Part shown: positions 39,891 to 50,355 of the stretch, in pieces
How positions within the stretch are numbered: position 1 is the stretch's first letter
Layout: every line of letters starts with the position of its first letter
Assembly (NCBI RefSeq): GCF_001684335.1
Contig: NZ_LOIC01000099.1
Coordinates: 35,784-99,783 of the forward strand
Length of the DNA stretch: 64,000 nt
From: Photorhabdus namnaonensis
GTDB taxonomy: Bacteria > Pseudomonadota > Gammaproteobacteria > Enterobacterales > Enterobacteriaceae
Direction of reading: 5' to 3'
Program-made: the position numbers and the translations under genes
The notes under the pieces: model-generated
Seen by the model: the letters and a program-made list of their open reading frames with translations, nothing else
What the model was told of the DNA's origin: nothing
Databases searched by the model: none

Positions 39891-40046
39891 TTAAAGCCCC
39901 AGATCCTTCATTATTTTCTTCCTCAACGGTTCAGGGATCTCTTTGGAGCCATGATCAGGGAAAACCGACGATTTACCATTTATAGATACCTTTCGGCGGC
40001 TTCCTCCACCCCTAGCTTTTTCTATCAGCACTCCTAGAGAAGTCAC
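39891..40046 (-). pseudogene. hicA: Defective HicA toxin gene
   Basis: Fifty-one codons from a GTG, ending INGKSSVFPDHGSKEIPEPLRKKIMKDLGL, which matches the C-terminal two thirds of the ~58-residue HicA. The first helix is absent, an in-frame stop lies two codons before the GTG, and the catalytic histidine position reads GGGSRRKV (Arg in place of His). The mRNA interferase activity should be lost. It lies 31 bp upstream of hicB, in the usual toxin-first order. Confidence 0.7.
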
Positions 40047-40150
40047 TCTCTAACGATACAAAATACCCATTAGCAATCCTTCGCCAATAAAATTTCGGCA
40101 GAAATGCATCGGCAACGCGACACATATAAGCAGGTACGTGTATACTGTAA

Positions 40151-40828
<678 letters not shown>

Positions 40829-40882
40829 ACCCAATTTCAGTATGATGCCCAGTCATTTCTTTACCTGTGGAGTCGCACACAT

Positions 40883-41158
40883 ATGGCACGCGTAACTGTT
40901 CAAGACGCTGTAGAAAAAATTGGTAACCGTTTTGACCTGGTGTTGGTCGCCGCTCGTCGAGCGCGTCAACTGCAAACAGGCGGTAAAGACCCGCTGGTGG
41001 CGGAAGAGAACGATAAAGTGACGGTTATCGCTCTACGTGAAGTGGAAGAGGGGCTGATTAACGGTAAGATCCTGGATGTCCGTGAGCGCCAGGAACAACA
41101 AGAGCAGGAAGCCGCGGAAATGCAGGCGGTTTCCGCTATCGCGGAAAGTCGTCGTTAA
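40883..41158 (+). CDS. rpoZ: RNA polymerase omega subunit
   Basis: A 91-residue omega subunit, [31 protein letters not shown], which helps assemble RNA polymerase and contributes to the ppGpp-binding site. Length and sequence are as in E. coli. It lies 54 bp after gmk and 17 bp before spoT. Confidence 0.97.
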   Translation: MARVTVQDAVEKIGNRFDLVLVAARRARQLQTGGKDPLVAEENDKVTVIALREVEEGLINGKILDVRERQEQQEQEAAEMQAVSAIAESRR

Positions 41159-41175
41159 TCTACGGTAGGTCTGCC

Positions 41176-43293
41176 TTGTATCTGTTCGAAAGCCTGAATC
41201 TGCTTATCCAAAAATATCTGCCTGGGAGTCAAATTGAACTCCTCAAGCAGGCTTACACTGTCGCGCGGGATGCCCATGACGGGCAAACCCGCACCAGTGG
41301 CGAACCCTACATTACGCACCCTGTCGCGGTCGCCTGTATTCTGGCCGAAATGCGTCTCGACCATGAAACACTGATGGCCGCTTTGTTGCATGATGTCATT
41401 GAAGACACGCCCGCCACCTTTCAGGATATCGCCCAACCTTTCGGCTCGGTGGTCGCCGGGTTAGTCGAGGGGGTTTCCAAGCTTGATAAGCTCAATTTCC
41501 GCGATAAAAAAGAGGCGCAGGCGGAAAACTTCCGCAAAATGATCATGGCGATGGTGCAAGATATTCGCGTCATTTTGATCAAACTGGCAGACCGTACCCA
41601 TAATATGCGTACTCTCGGAGCGTTACGTCCAGATAAGCGCCGTCGTATCGCCCGGGAAACGTTAGAGATTTACAGCCCATTGGCGCATCGTCTGGGTATT
41701 CACCACCTGAAAACCGAGTTAGAAGAACTGGGGTTTGAAGCTCTCCACCCTAACCGTTACCGGGTTATCAAAGAGGTGGTAAAAGCGGCCCGTGGCAACC
41801 GCAAAGAGATGATCCAGAAAATTCTGTCTGAAATCGCAGGCAGGCTGGCCGAAGCCAATATTGAATGCAAAGTCAGCGGCAGGGAAAAACATCTCTACTC
41901 TATCTACCAGAAAATGCACCTCAAAGAGCAGCGTTTCCATTCCATTATGGATATCTATGCCTTTCGGGTCATCGTCAACAATGTTGATATCTGCTATCGC
42001 GTTTTGGGGCAGATGCACAGCCTGTATAAACCCCGTCCAGGCAGAGTCAAAGATTATATCGCCATCCCTAAAGCCAACGGCTATCAATCTTTGCACACTT
42101 CTCTGATTGGCCCTCACGGCGTACCGGTTGAAATCCAGATTCGCACCGAAGATATGGATCAAATGGCTGAAATGGGCGTCGCGGCACACTGGGCCTACAA
42201 GGAACAGAAAGAGTCGAGCACCGCCGCGCAAGTTCGCGCACAACGCTGGATGCAGAGTCTGCTGGAATTACAACAAAGCGCCGGCAACTCTTTTGAATTT
42301 ATTGAAAGCGTTAAATCTGATCTGTTTCCTGATGAGATTTACGTTTTTACCCCGAAAGGGCGCATTGTGGAATTACCCGCGGGCGCGACCCCGGTTGACT
42401 TCGCTTACGCCGTACACACCGATATTGGTCATGCCTGTGTGGGTTCGCGAGTTGATCGCCAGCCATATCCATTATCGCAATCGCTGACCAACGGCCAGAC
42501 GGTTGAGATTATTACCGCGCCGGGCGCTCGACCAAACGCCGCCTGGCTGAACTTTGTCGTCAGCTCAAAAGCGCGCGCCAAAATTCGCCAATTGCTAAAA
42601 AACCTTAAGCGGGAAGATTCGATTGGGCTAGGTCGTCGCCTGCTAAATCACGCGTTTGGGAATGGGAAAAAGCTGGTTGATATTCCACAGGAAAATATCA
42701 ATAAAGAGTTGACGCGAATGAGACTCGCGACAATAGAGGATCTACTGGCTGAAATCGGGCTTGGCAATACCATGAGTATCGTCGTCGCCCGCAACCTGTT
42801 AGGCGCGCAGGAGAGCGGCGCAAACACCAGCAGCAGTAACAGCGGAGCACGTAAACTACCGATCAAAGGCGCTGACGGTGTACTGATCACTTTCGCCAAA
42901 TGTTGTCGGCCGATCCCCGGCGACCCGATTATCGCCCATATCAGCCCCGGCAAAGGGTTGGTTATCCACCATGAATCCTGTCGTAATATTCGCGGCTATC
43001 AGAAAGAGCCGGAGAAATTTATGCCGGTGGAGTGGGATAAAGATGTTAGCAGTGATTTTATTGCTGAAATCAAAGTGGATATGTTTAACCATCAAGGGGC
43101 GCTGGCAAATCTGACCGCCGCGATTAACGCAGCAAACTCCAATATTCAGAGCATGAACACAGAAGAGAAAGATGGTCGTGTTTACTGCGCTTTTATCCGG
43201 CTGACCACCAAGGACCGCATCCAGTTAGCCAATATTATGCGCAAAATCCGCATTATGCCGGATGTGATGCGAGTCAGCCGTAACAGAAACTAA
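41176..43293 (+). CDS. spoT: Bifunctional (p)ppGpp hydrolase/synthetase SpoT
   Basis: A 705-residue regulator of the stringent response. The HD hydrolase domain shows YITHPVAVACILAEM and ALLHDVIEDTPATFQ; the synthetase-like domain includes GREKHLYSIYQKM and YQSLHTSLIGPHGVPVEIQIRT; then come TGS (IYVFTPKGRIVELPAGATPVDFAYAVHT), a cysteine-bearing region (FAKCCRPIPGDPI) and a C-terminal ACT domain. It starts with TTG (LYLFESLNLL), preceded by GGTAGGT. In E. coli trmH and recG follow; here island 2 begins. Confidence 0.96.
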   Translation: MYLFESLNLLIQKYLPGSQIELLKQAYTVARDAHDGQTRTSGEPYITHPVAVACILAEMRLDHETLMAALLHDVIEDTPATFQDIAQPFGSVVAGLVEGVSKLDKLNFRDKKEAQAENFRKMIMAMVQDIRVILIKLADRTHNMRTLGALRPDKRRRIARETLEIYSPLAHRLGIHHLKTELEELGFEALHPNRYRVIKEVVKAARGNRKEMIQKILSEIAGRLAEANIECKVSGREKHLYSIYQKMHLKEQRFHSIMDIYAFRVIVNNVDICYRVLGQMHSLYKPRPGRVKDYIAIPKANGYQSLHTSLIGPHGVPVEIQIRTEDMDQMAEMGVAAHWAYKEQKESSTAAQVRAQRWMQSLLELQQSAGNSFEFIESVKSDLFPDEIYVFTPKGRIVELPAGATPVDFAYAVHTDIGHACVGSRVDRQPYPLSQSLTNGQTVEIITAPGARPNAAWLNFVVSSKARAKIRQLLKNLKREDSIGLGRRLLNHAFGNGKKLVDIPQENINKELTRMRLATIEDLLAEIGLGNTMSIVVARNLLGAQESGANTSSSNSGARKLPIKGADGVLITFAKCCRPIPGDPIIAHISPGKGLVIHHESCRNIRGYQKEPEKFMPVEWDKDVSSDFIAEIKVDMFNHQGALANLTAAINAANSNIQSMNTEEKDGRVYCAFIRLTTKDRIQLANIMRKIRIMPDVMRVSRNRN

Positions 43294-43331
43294 ACCGGCC
43301 AGACTCCCCTCGTCGCTCAGGGGATCTGGTT

Positions 43332-43718
43332 TTAATTATTCTTTTCAACTCCGGGCAGCCCGTGCGGATCAACCGGTGAATAGCCAACAGCGCTCTCCAC
43401 CGCCGCCCCACAAGAGACCACTGTCGATGACTGCGCCGGATACAGAGCCGACGGCGCGTCATTCCGATGCTCAAGGAATAGGCCCATCAATACGGAATCA
43501 ACCTCACCTAGCATACGACCTAACCACCCCTCCCCCTCCACGCCAAACATTAACACCAGCCCAATTGCAATAAACAATAGCGGCAAAATCCATGCCCGGC
43601 ACCAATACGCTAGCAGCATACGGGGATAGCGGGAGTGGCGAACTTTGTTACCCAATAACAACCCACAGGCAATAAGCAGTACGATGCTGATAACCAATAC
43701 CACTCGGCTTATCAGCAT
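43332..43718 (-). CDS. Possible small membrane protein at the end of the fimbrial island
   Basis: A 128-residue frame with two hydrophobic segments (MLISRVVLVISIVLLIACGLLLG and WILPLLFIAIGLVLMFG) and a polar tail. The frame remains open to 43847, overlapping the regulator gene. Start is uncertain and no family is recognised. A short overlapping frame (MTQVAVWRHMVEDAF, from about 43786) could be translated ahead of it. It may not be a real gene. Confidence 0.35.
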   Translation of the reverse strand: MLISRVVLVISIVLLIACGLLLGNKVRHSRYPRMLLAYWCRAWILPLLFIAIGLVLMFGVEGEGWLGRMLGEVDSVLMGLFLEHRNDAPSALYPAQSSTVVSCGAAVESAVGYSPVDPHGLPGVEKNN

Positions 43719-43788
43719 CCTACCCACAGAATCGATAAAAACGCATCCTCCACCATATGCCGCCAGACAGCCACCTGTGTCATACTCT

Positions 43789-43826
43789 TTAAGAAATAAA
43801 CGGACCGTTAAGAAATAAACGGACCG
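43789..43826. repeat. Perfect 19-bp tandem duplication
   Basis: TTAAGAAATAAACGGACCG occurs at 43789-43807 and again at 43808-43826. The second copy contains the last codons and stop of the CaiF/GrlA gene. Confidence 0.85.
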
Positions 43827-44299
43827 CAAGCGCGTTGCAAAAACCAAGTACGCATATGATTAATCTGTGATGATGTCCGGGAATGCGCCGACTTCACCGT
43901 TTTTGTCACCAGTGTCTGGTTCCTCTGAGGCATAGGTTTAGCGACTGCCGTAACAATCAACATCAGACGCCGACTGCCGTGTTTTTCACGAAAAAAGACT
44001 TTTTCACAGGAAATCACATCACTCCGCTCATTGTAGATATAATTCATCACATCCCTTGCCCGGCGTTCCGACACCCGAAACACCTGACTGATTTCACTTT
44101 TGGTAAATCCTCGCCCCTTCAATAACCCCCAATACGCGACCGCCATATACAACGGCGTATCATTCAAATGAGACAAGCAGACAGGCAGACGAAAAGTCCC
44201 ATGATTACTCTGCTTGCCAGTAATAGTCTGATTTCCGGGCAAATCAGACTGACTGCCGCTCATTTGAAGCGCCATTGAATCATTAACATTGATTGTCAT
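43808..44299 (-). CDS. CaiF/GrlA-family transcriptional regulator
   Basis: A 163-residue regulator with the family core PLYMAVAYWGLLKGRGFTKSEISQVFRVSERRARDVMNYIYNE, a winged helix-turn-helix. GGGGAGAG precedes its ATG. Regulators of this type sit within or at the end of fimbrial operons of enteric bacteria and act as activators of virulence or fimbrial genes (for example GrlA). It is transcribed in the same direction as, and last after, the usher and tip genes, so it may feed back on the operon. Confidence 0.75.
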   Translation of the reverse strand: MTINVNDSMALQMSGSQSDLPGNQTITGKQSNHGTFRLPVCLSHLNDTPLYMAVAYWGLLKGRGFTKSEISQVFRVSERRARDVMNYIYNERSDVISCEKVFFREKHGSRRLMLIVTAVAKPMPQRNQTLVTKTVKSAHSRTSSQINHMRTWFLQRACGPFIS

Positions 44300-44430
44300 T
44301 TTACTCTCCCCTGGTGACTAACTGGTCGATCTGTTACCACATGAGAAATGAAATAGTGTGATTTATTGAGATGAAGCACTTAGGCGGCTAAAGCCACATG
44401 CCATATTTAAATACCCTGCCATCGTAGGCG

Positions 44431-45774
44431 TTATCGCACGACTAACGTTGCGTTCATAGTGGTCTGAAATTCACCATAAGTACCCGGGTTTAACGCCTTT
44501 ACTTGCCAAACTTCCACATTAAATTGGTTTTGAGAGACATAGGTGTTTGGCGTATCACCCACAGTAAAGTACAGAACATCCGCCGGGTTAGTTGGAGGAC
44601 CAAATTTTACTGGCTTGTCTTTCACGTTTGGCGCCGCCAACTGAGTATTCCCGCCTATCATTGTCGGCACCACTTTAATCCTCAGCGCGTCATCGAAGTC
44701 AGGCACCACGATACTTTCATTATTATCAGCTAGCTGTGAGGCAGAAAACTGCAAAGTGGCCACTCCTCCGGCCTTGTTCTTATCGCTCACCGTGCATATA
44801 ATGTTCATAGGAAAATATCCACCAGACCTGCTGAATTCACCTGTTGGGAGCTGTTTCGGATATGGCCCGAGCGACCGGAGAACCTCTCCCATCGGCACTA
44901 CACCCACAAAAGCACCTGGGGTGCCAAAATCTAAGCCGCAAACCGGCGGGTCCAGTACTGTTACCGGGTCTTTGATAGGCGGAAAGCGTGGTTTGGACCA
45001 CGACATGAACTCCTCTCCATCAGCCAAAATACTTAAAATTGGTGCGTTATCGTCACTATCAAATTCGACTTTTTCATCAGGATTCCGCTGCCAGGAAAAA
45101 TTTACCCCACGACAGGACACATCAAAATCGAGGTCACTTATCCTTCCCTCTGCTATATTCTTATCATCCTGATTATTAGGATTTTCCGGCTGGAAATATA
45201 ATGGTTGAGAAAGATTTTCATTGGGGTATGGCTTATCAAGACTCACCGTAAAGTGTTGAATGGCTGTTCCTTCAATAGGATGCTTAGTATGGTAATAATG
45301 AGATTTAGCTATAATTGTACATTCGTAACTGCCTGACACCACTCTAGGGACTTTAAAAATTTCACCGCGCCCTGCTCTGAGCTGGAACCGGACATCCTCC
45401 AGAAATTTCTGATCATACGAGGTGGTGTTACTCGCTATCCTCTTCCTATAAAACGGAAACACATCTAATGTCGCTTTACCCGCTGCCGGGTAAGTGATTA
45501 CTCCATCACTGCGCTTTACCGTCCGCTCAGGCCCCAAGACTTTCAAGGTTGTATCAGCGTTCCAATTTAGTGACTCGGCAAACACTGAGGGAGAAGAAGA
45601 AATAGCCACCACGGATAGGCATATCATCCCCACCCATATCGGCATCGACCACCAGCGACAATGAACCACCATCCAACTCATATCCTGTTTTAGCTTGTTA
45701 ATAAATGTCTTATTCGTCTTCATCGGCTGCCCAACCGGGAGTAACTTCCCAGTTGTCCTGTTAGAAATTTTCAT
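44431..45774 (-). CDS. Fimbrial tip/adhesin-like protein, two domains
   Basis: A 447-residue exported protein. Its long leader (MKISNRTTGKLL...KTNKTFINKLKQ, then WVGMICLSVVAISSSPSVFA) resembles that of the island 1 cassettes. The N-terminal domain (to ~240) holds IFKVPRVVSGSYECTI and ISDLDFDVSCRGVNFSWQRNPDEK; the C-terminal part, with paired cysteines (VCGLDFGTPGAFVG; IICTVSDKNKAG) and a final beta strand TMNATLVVR, is pilin-like and should be joined by strand complementation. Position after the usher fits a tip adhesin. The receptor is unknown. Confidence 0.7.
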   Translation of the reverse strand: MKISNRTTGKLLPVGQPMKTNKTFINKLKQDMSWMVVHCRWWSMPIWVGMICLSVVAISSSPSVFAESLNWNADTTLKVLGPERTVKRSDGVITYPAAGKATLDVFPFYRKRIASNTTSYDQKFLEDVRFQLRAGRGEIFKVPRVVSGSYECTIIAKSHYYHTKHPIEGTAIQHFTVSLDKPYPNENLSQPLYFQPENPNNQDDKNIAEGRISDLDFDVSCRGVNFSWQRNPDEKVEFDSDDNAPILSILADGEEFMSWSKPRFPPIKDPVTVLDPPVCGLDFGTPGAFVGVVPMGEVLRSLGPYPKQLPTGEFSRSGGYFPMNIICTVSDKNKAGGVATLQFSASQLADNNESIVVPDFDDALRIKVVPTMIGGNTQLAAPNVKDKPVKFGPPTNPADVLYFTVGDTPNTYVSQNQFNVEVWQVKALNPGTYGEFQTTMNATLVVR

Positions 45775-45897
45775 TCGTTAATCTCCCCCCATCCCGGCCA
45801 GATTACACCCACCTTTCAGCGGTTCCTCTTCCTCTAATAACGATGGTTCTTCACATCAGGTTATCTGTGCACCACCTCATCTTAACCCTGCCCCATC

Positions 45898-48648
45898 TTA
45901 ACGGCAGGTTTCGTTCAATTGCCTCATTGGGCTCCAGCTCTTATCTTGCTTCGTTTTTACCGGCGGCGGCCCCAAGTTAAACATCACCTCGCACTGGCTG
46001 TCCGGCGCGCTGCCCCACTTCACTTTGAGTACCCCGTTGGGAGGCATGCCACTCAGGTACACTTGTCCGCCCTCCCCGACTATCGCCGCCAGATTGGTTG
46101 TTGTATCCCCTTTAAGCCCCGCCATTGCCCCAAACGGTACCGGTTTACCGTGATAGAGCAAATTCATCAACAATTGCTGCCCAATACGTACGGGATAATC
46201 CACCATCACAACCGCCCCTTTAGTCGGGAATACGTTCTTGCTACCCTGCGCCATGTCAGCCCCTTCCGGCAGCGATGACGGATCTAAACTGATACTATTA
46301 CGGCTGTACGTCTGGGCATAAGGCACCACCGCATATCCCCAACGATTAGTCGAAATCGAGCTGGAGTTCATCACACGAATACCGCCAACCCCCGATGTCC
46401 GCACTAATACCGCCGCATCACCAATACGCGATGCCAACGTGACGCCATGCTGATGGGCGATCAATCCGCCACTAATCCCGTAGTTCACACCTCGCCCTCC
46501 CGATGAATCGTAGTTGTATCCCAGGTTAGCCTGCCCAAGGGAACCACTGTATCCCATTGATACTGACCCGCTATTTCCCTGTCCTTTATTCGCCTGACTT
46601 TGCGACACACTCCAGGACAGACTATTGTCATCCAGCAATGAACCGCCCAAACCTAACTGGTTACTGCCGCGCCCCGTGCTATCGTGGAATAAGCTATAGT
46701 TGGCATACGCATTGTTCAGAGCCGCATAAGAGCCAAACAGACTCAGAGGAATGTTAACGTTCAACGACACTTGCCGGTTCTCAGGCCAATCGCCGTTGCC
46801 GCGTATGCGATCAATGCTGTAATTAAGCCCCCAGCCCACACGGTAGAAAGAGCCATTCAATCCCATCGACAGGGTGGTGTTAGTTTTAGAACTGCCCCAG
46901 TAGTTATCCCGCTGACCACTGAGCCACAGGGAATAGTTACCCGGCAATGACTGGCTCAATCTCATTTGCCAACTGCTGCGACGTCGCTGAGACATCCAGG
47001 AAGGCAGCTCCCCCCAAACCGTGTAACCTTGGGTATTAACATCGGAAAAACTGAGGTAATTACGTGTTGAATAGCGGTACGCGGTTAAATCCACCGTCGT
47101 GCCGGAGGTCAGCATACTTTTCGAATATTTAGCGCGATAAGATTCTCCGCGCTGGATATCAGCCATATTTTTCAACCTGGCCCGAGACGTGGTGATATCC
47201 GCGGATAACGCTCCCATCATACCTAGGGAAAGCCCGGTCCCCAGCGCCGCGGACTGGTACGATTGCGCTACCAAACCACCACCATATAATGTGACGTTGC
47301 CGGGCAGACCATAAATCATTGAGACCATGCCAAACACTGGCTTACGCCCGCCGCTACTATATCCACTACTGTGATAGCGCCCTGCCGCTGCTTCGTATTT
47401 GAATTGCCCCTGCCGCAACATCATCGGCAGGCTAGAATAAGCCTGACTGAACCCATGATGGGTACCATCAGCCTCAGTGATTGTTACCTGCAAATCCCCG
47501 CCGGTACTGCTCCCCACCAAATCCGTGATACGAAATGGGCCTGGCGCGACATTGGTTTGATAAATCACACTGCCATTCTGTGTCACCGTCACCTGAGCAT
47601 TAGATTTAGCTATCCCACTGATAATCGGCGCAAAACCACTCTGCCTACCCGGTATCATCGAATCGCTGGTGGCCAGCCCAATCCCACGATAGGGGAAACC
47701 ATCAAATACCTGCCCCGCCACACTGCCGGTGGAAGTATCCCCTATCGTCAGATCACTGCGTAACGCCACCACATCCCGCTGCAAATAGGTTTGCAGGAAG
47801 TTCCACCTTTGCCGGGATTGGGTGGTTTTTTTCATTGCGTCATCGAGTGAGTCATACCGGTTATAAGTTTGGGTACTATAAGAATAGGTAGCTGTGTTAC
47901 GAAGACGCCAGGCACCCAGATTCAATCCAGAATTGAAGCTACCGAACAGACTCTGATTAGTCTGTTGATTGCCAAATTGCGAGCGTCGATTCTGGCTGCC
48001 ATTAATGTTGTAGTTCAATATAAAAGCCGGGATGCCCTCTTGCCATAACTTCGGATCAACCTGCCCGTTGGCTGAAGGCTTCATCGCTATTTGGGGTATA
48101 CTCAAATTTAACCGCATCTGGGAAAAGTTCAGGCGGGCCGTAGCCTGGGGAATATATTTACCTAACGGATTCTCTATCGGCTTATCCGCCGGCAAGGTTT
48201 TCAGTGCCGGCGTGTCGCTGATATTAACACCGGCGGTATCTAACAAATCTGGAGTAAGCACCGGGACCAGCTCGCTGTCGCCATGACGCTGGAACGTAAT
48301 ATCCCGTGAATCAAAAAAATTGCCATTCACGTAAATGTCAACACGATAAGTCCCTGGCGCCTGGCCTCCGGCGGTTTCAAACTGTGATAAATCCACCGTT
48401 TGCCCTGAATTCGAACCAAAGTCCAATAAGGCCGGGTCAAAATAGTCGCGTCCTATCGCCTGAGCACTCCATCCAGTCACAAACGCCAGCGCCATCCGAC
48501 AGAAAACCAGAGAAAGGCGCAATTTCACCGGGCACTTTGATAGCGCCAGAGAAATAGAAATATTTTGATTTACACGATGATAAATAGGCGGTCGCTCTAA
48601 ACGGCAGCTTATCACCGGAATTAACATTTTCATTGTTAAAATCGCCAT
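45898..48648 (-). CDS. Fimbrial outer-membrane usher
   Basis: A 916-residue usher of the FimD/PapC family. After the signal (ALAFVTGWSAQAIG) comes the N-terminal domain DYFDPALLDFGSNSGQTVDLSQF. The translocation pore with its plug includes PYRGIGLATSDSMIPGRQSGFAPII and VTQNGSVIYQTNVAPGPFRI, and the C-terminal domains end with YLSGMPPNGVLKVKWG and CEVMFNLGPPP. It accepts chaperone-subunit complexes and threads them across the outer membrane. The start could be any of three methionines within the first eight codons. Flanked by chaperone and tip genes. Confidence 0.93.
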   Translation of the reverse strand: MAILTMKMLIPVISCRLERPPIYHRVNQNISISLALSKCPVKLRLSLVFCRMALAFVTGWSAQAIGRDYFDPALLDFGSNSGQTVDLSQFETAGGQAPGTYRVDIYVNGNFFDSRDITFQRHGDSELVPVLTPDLLDTAGVNISDTPALKTLPADKPIENPLGKYIPQATARLNFSQMRLNLSIPQIAMKPSANGQVDPKLWQEGIPAFILNYNINGSQNRRSQFGNQQTNQSLFGSFNSGLNLGAWRLRNTATYSYSTQTYNRYDSLDDAMKKTTQSRQRWNFLQTYLQRDVVALRSDLTIGDTSTGSVAGQVFDGFPYRGIGLATSDSMIPGRQSGFAPIISGIAKSNAQVTVTQNGSVIYQTNVAPGPFRITDLVGSSTGGDLQVTITEADGTHHGFSQAYSSLPMMLRQGQFKYEAAAGRYHSSGYSSGGRKPVFGMVSMIYGLPGNVTLYGGGLVAQSYQSAALGTGLSLGMMGALSADITTSRARLKNMADIQRGESYRAKYSKSMLTSGTTVDLTAYRYSTRNYLSFSDVNTQGYTVWGELPSWMSQRRRSSWQMRLSQSLPGNYSLWLSGQRDNYWGSSKTNTTLSMGLNGSFYRVGWGLNYSIDRIRGNGDWPENRQVSLNVNIPLSLFGSYAALNNAYANYSLFHDSTGRGSNQLGLGGSLLDDNSLSWSVSQSQANKGQGNSGSVSMGYSGSLGQANLGYNYDSSGGRGVNYGISGGLIAHQHGVTLASRIGDAAVLVRTSGVGGIRVMNSSSISTNRWGYAVVPYAQTYSRNSISLDPSSLPEGADMAQGSKNVFPTKGAVVMVDYPVRIGQQLLMNLLYHGKPVPFGAMAGLKGDTTTNLAAIVGEGGQVYLSGMPPNGVLKVKWGSAPDSQCEVMFNLGPPPVKTKQDKSWSPMRQLNETCR

Positions 48649-48737
48649 CTCTTATTTAAATATATTCAACTCAATATCTATTCGGTCGGTATCTGCAATA
48701 TTGTTATTAACCACAATTGTTATTAACCATATTGCTA

Positions 48738-49532
48738 TTAGCCACTGCCAGATACAGCAATAGATCGACTCTCTTCATCGGTGCTTAAACCAAATTCATC
48801 AATAGCACGCCACGATATCGTGACACTATTGCCTAGTGACATTTTGCCCACCGGCAGCGACCAGCTCTGCTGACCAAATGGCGGCACCATCCTAAATAAA
48901 TCCTGATCCGGTACGGCAAACGAACTTACCTGTAAAGCCTGCAACGTTATCCAAAACGGCGACGGATTAGTCAGCGTCACAACACTCTCTTTTACTGACG
49001 CGCTTAATTGTTTCACGGCACCGGCAACGCCCTCTTTTGGCAACCCTTCAGGACGATAGAACACTTTTACCGCCAAAGCCGTCGTCATTTTTATCTTGCC
49101 GGAGAAACTCTTAGATACCGATGATGGTTTCTCAGAAGGCAACATACGCACATTCAGAAAAAACAGAGATTCCCGATCCTTAGGAAAATCCCCACCGGTA
49201 CGCAGGATTTTCAACACCTGCCGTTCATGCGCATCCACCTTGGCAATAGGCGGAATCACAATAAATGGCGCCTTAGCATCCAGCGGTAAACCGGTGGCAG
49301 GGTCCAATTCCCGTACCGTTGACTGAATTAGATAATTACTGTCGCTGTTATTAATGAATGTTGAAGGAACGCCATTGTTGAATGATTCAAGGTAAAGCAC
49401 ACGGGCATCATTGATATATAACGCCCCCATCAGGCCCTCTTCCGCCCTCAGTGGCAAAACCGGTAATATCATTGCCAGAGCGCATAACACAGACGTCACC
49501 CTCTGCTTTATTAAAACCTTACGCTCCGCCAT
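48738..49532 (-). CDS. Periplasmic fimbrial chaperone (third of three)
   Basis: A 264-residue PapD-like chaperone. The signal MAERKVLIKQRVTSVLCALAMILPVLPLRA precedes LMGALYINDARVLYLESFNNG, PPIAKVDAHERQVLKILRTGGDFPKDRESLFFLNVRMLP and RPEGLPKEGVA, the typical G1 strand and proline/arginine features. The start at 49532 has GGAAGAG ahead; the upstream ATG at 49547 overlaps that ribosome site. It lies 90 bp before the usher and may serve the tip protein. Confidence 0.88.
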   Translation of the reverse strand: MAERKVLIKQRVTSVLCALAMILPVLPLRAEEGLMGALYINDARVLYLESFNNGVPSTFINNSDSNYLIQSTVRELDPATGLPLDAKAPFIVIPPIAKVDAHERQVLKILRTGGDFPKDRESLFFLNVRMLPSEKPSSVSKSFSGKIKMTTALAVKVFYRPEGLPKEGVAGAVKQLSASVKESVVTLTNPSPFWITLQALQVSSFAVPDQDLFRMVPPFGQQSWSLPVGKMSLGNSVTISWRAIDEFGLSTDEESRSIAVSGSG

Positions 49533-49561
49533 GTGATGCTCTTCCAATTCTCAAAATATAC

Positions 49562-50299
49562 TCAGTCAGCCTGTAACGTACCGCTCTGTAGCTTACTCAC
49601 CCCGCCGATATCGGTGATCATCGACCATTCCACCTTACTGCCAACCTTGCCTGCCAGGGGAAAAGTCGTCTGGCCGAAAGGCGTCAATATTGACGGGGCT
49701 TTGTCAAAATCCACCGCCTTGCCGTCAAGTTTCAGTTGAGCAAAAGTCTGGTAATACGGTGTTGGGTTGGTCACTACCACACTATTGCCTGATTGTGTAA
49801 ACGTCAGCCGACCCCGGGCCTGTTCCGGCGTCATCGGCAGCTTATCCGGCCGGTAGATAAGTTTAATATTCATACCCAACGAGATAGACAGCGACGCGCC
49901 AATCTCCCCTTGTTTCCCGTCGCTATTTTCTTTGCTGTCATCAGTTGTTTTCTTCGCCGGGATCGCATTAATCCGAAAACGAAACAGAGACTCACGATCA
50001 GCAGGGAAATCACCACCGGTACGTACAAGGCGCATCACATTCAAGCTATTGCCCTCCATACGGAACAACGGGGGCAGCACCGTAAACTCCGATGAACGAG
50101 TATTTGGGTTATCCCACGGCGTCACGGCAGCTTGTACCAGATAGACCTCTTCGCCTGAATTTTGCAGTGAGATGCTTTGCACCTTGTCACCCTGCTGATA
50201 AATAATACGCGTCTTCCTCAACATCAGACCTGCGTGGGCTGACGACGACGCCATAACCGCCCATATCCCCAGCATCCCCATAACTATCAGCTTTTTCAT
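49562..50299 (-). CDS. Periplasmic fimbrial chaperone (second of three)
   Basis: A 245-residue PapD-like chaperone beginning MKKLIVMGMLGIWAVMASSSAHA. It has GLMLRKTRIIYQQGDKVQSISLQN, MRLVRTGGDFPADRESLFRFRINAIP and LIYRPDKLPMTPEQARGRLTF, conserved in the family. A polar insert (KKTTDDSKENSDGKQGEIG) lengthens the loop after the F1 region. It precedes the third chaperone by 29 bp. Confidence 0.88.
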   Translation of the reverse strand: MKKLIVMGMLGIWAVMASSSAHAGLMLRKTRIIYQQGDKVQSISLQNSGEEVYLVQAAVTPWDNPNTRSSEFTVLPPLFRMEGNSLNVMRLVRTGGDFPADRESLFRFRINAIPAKKTTDDSKENSDGKQGEIGASLSISLGMNIKLIYRPDKLPMTPEQARGRLTFTQSGNSVVVTNPTPYYQTFAQLKLDGKAVDFDKAPSILTPFGQTTFPLAGKVGSKVEWSMITDIGGVSKLQSGTLQAD

Positions 50300-50355
50300 A
50301 TATCCCACTTCATTTCAGATACTCTTCCTCAAATACACCCGGCTGATAACGTTAT

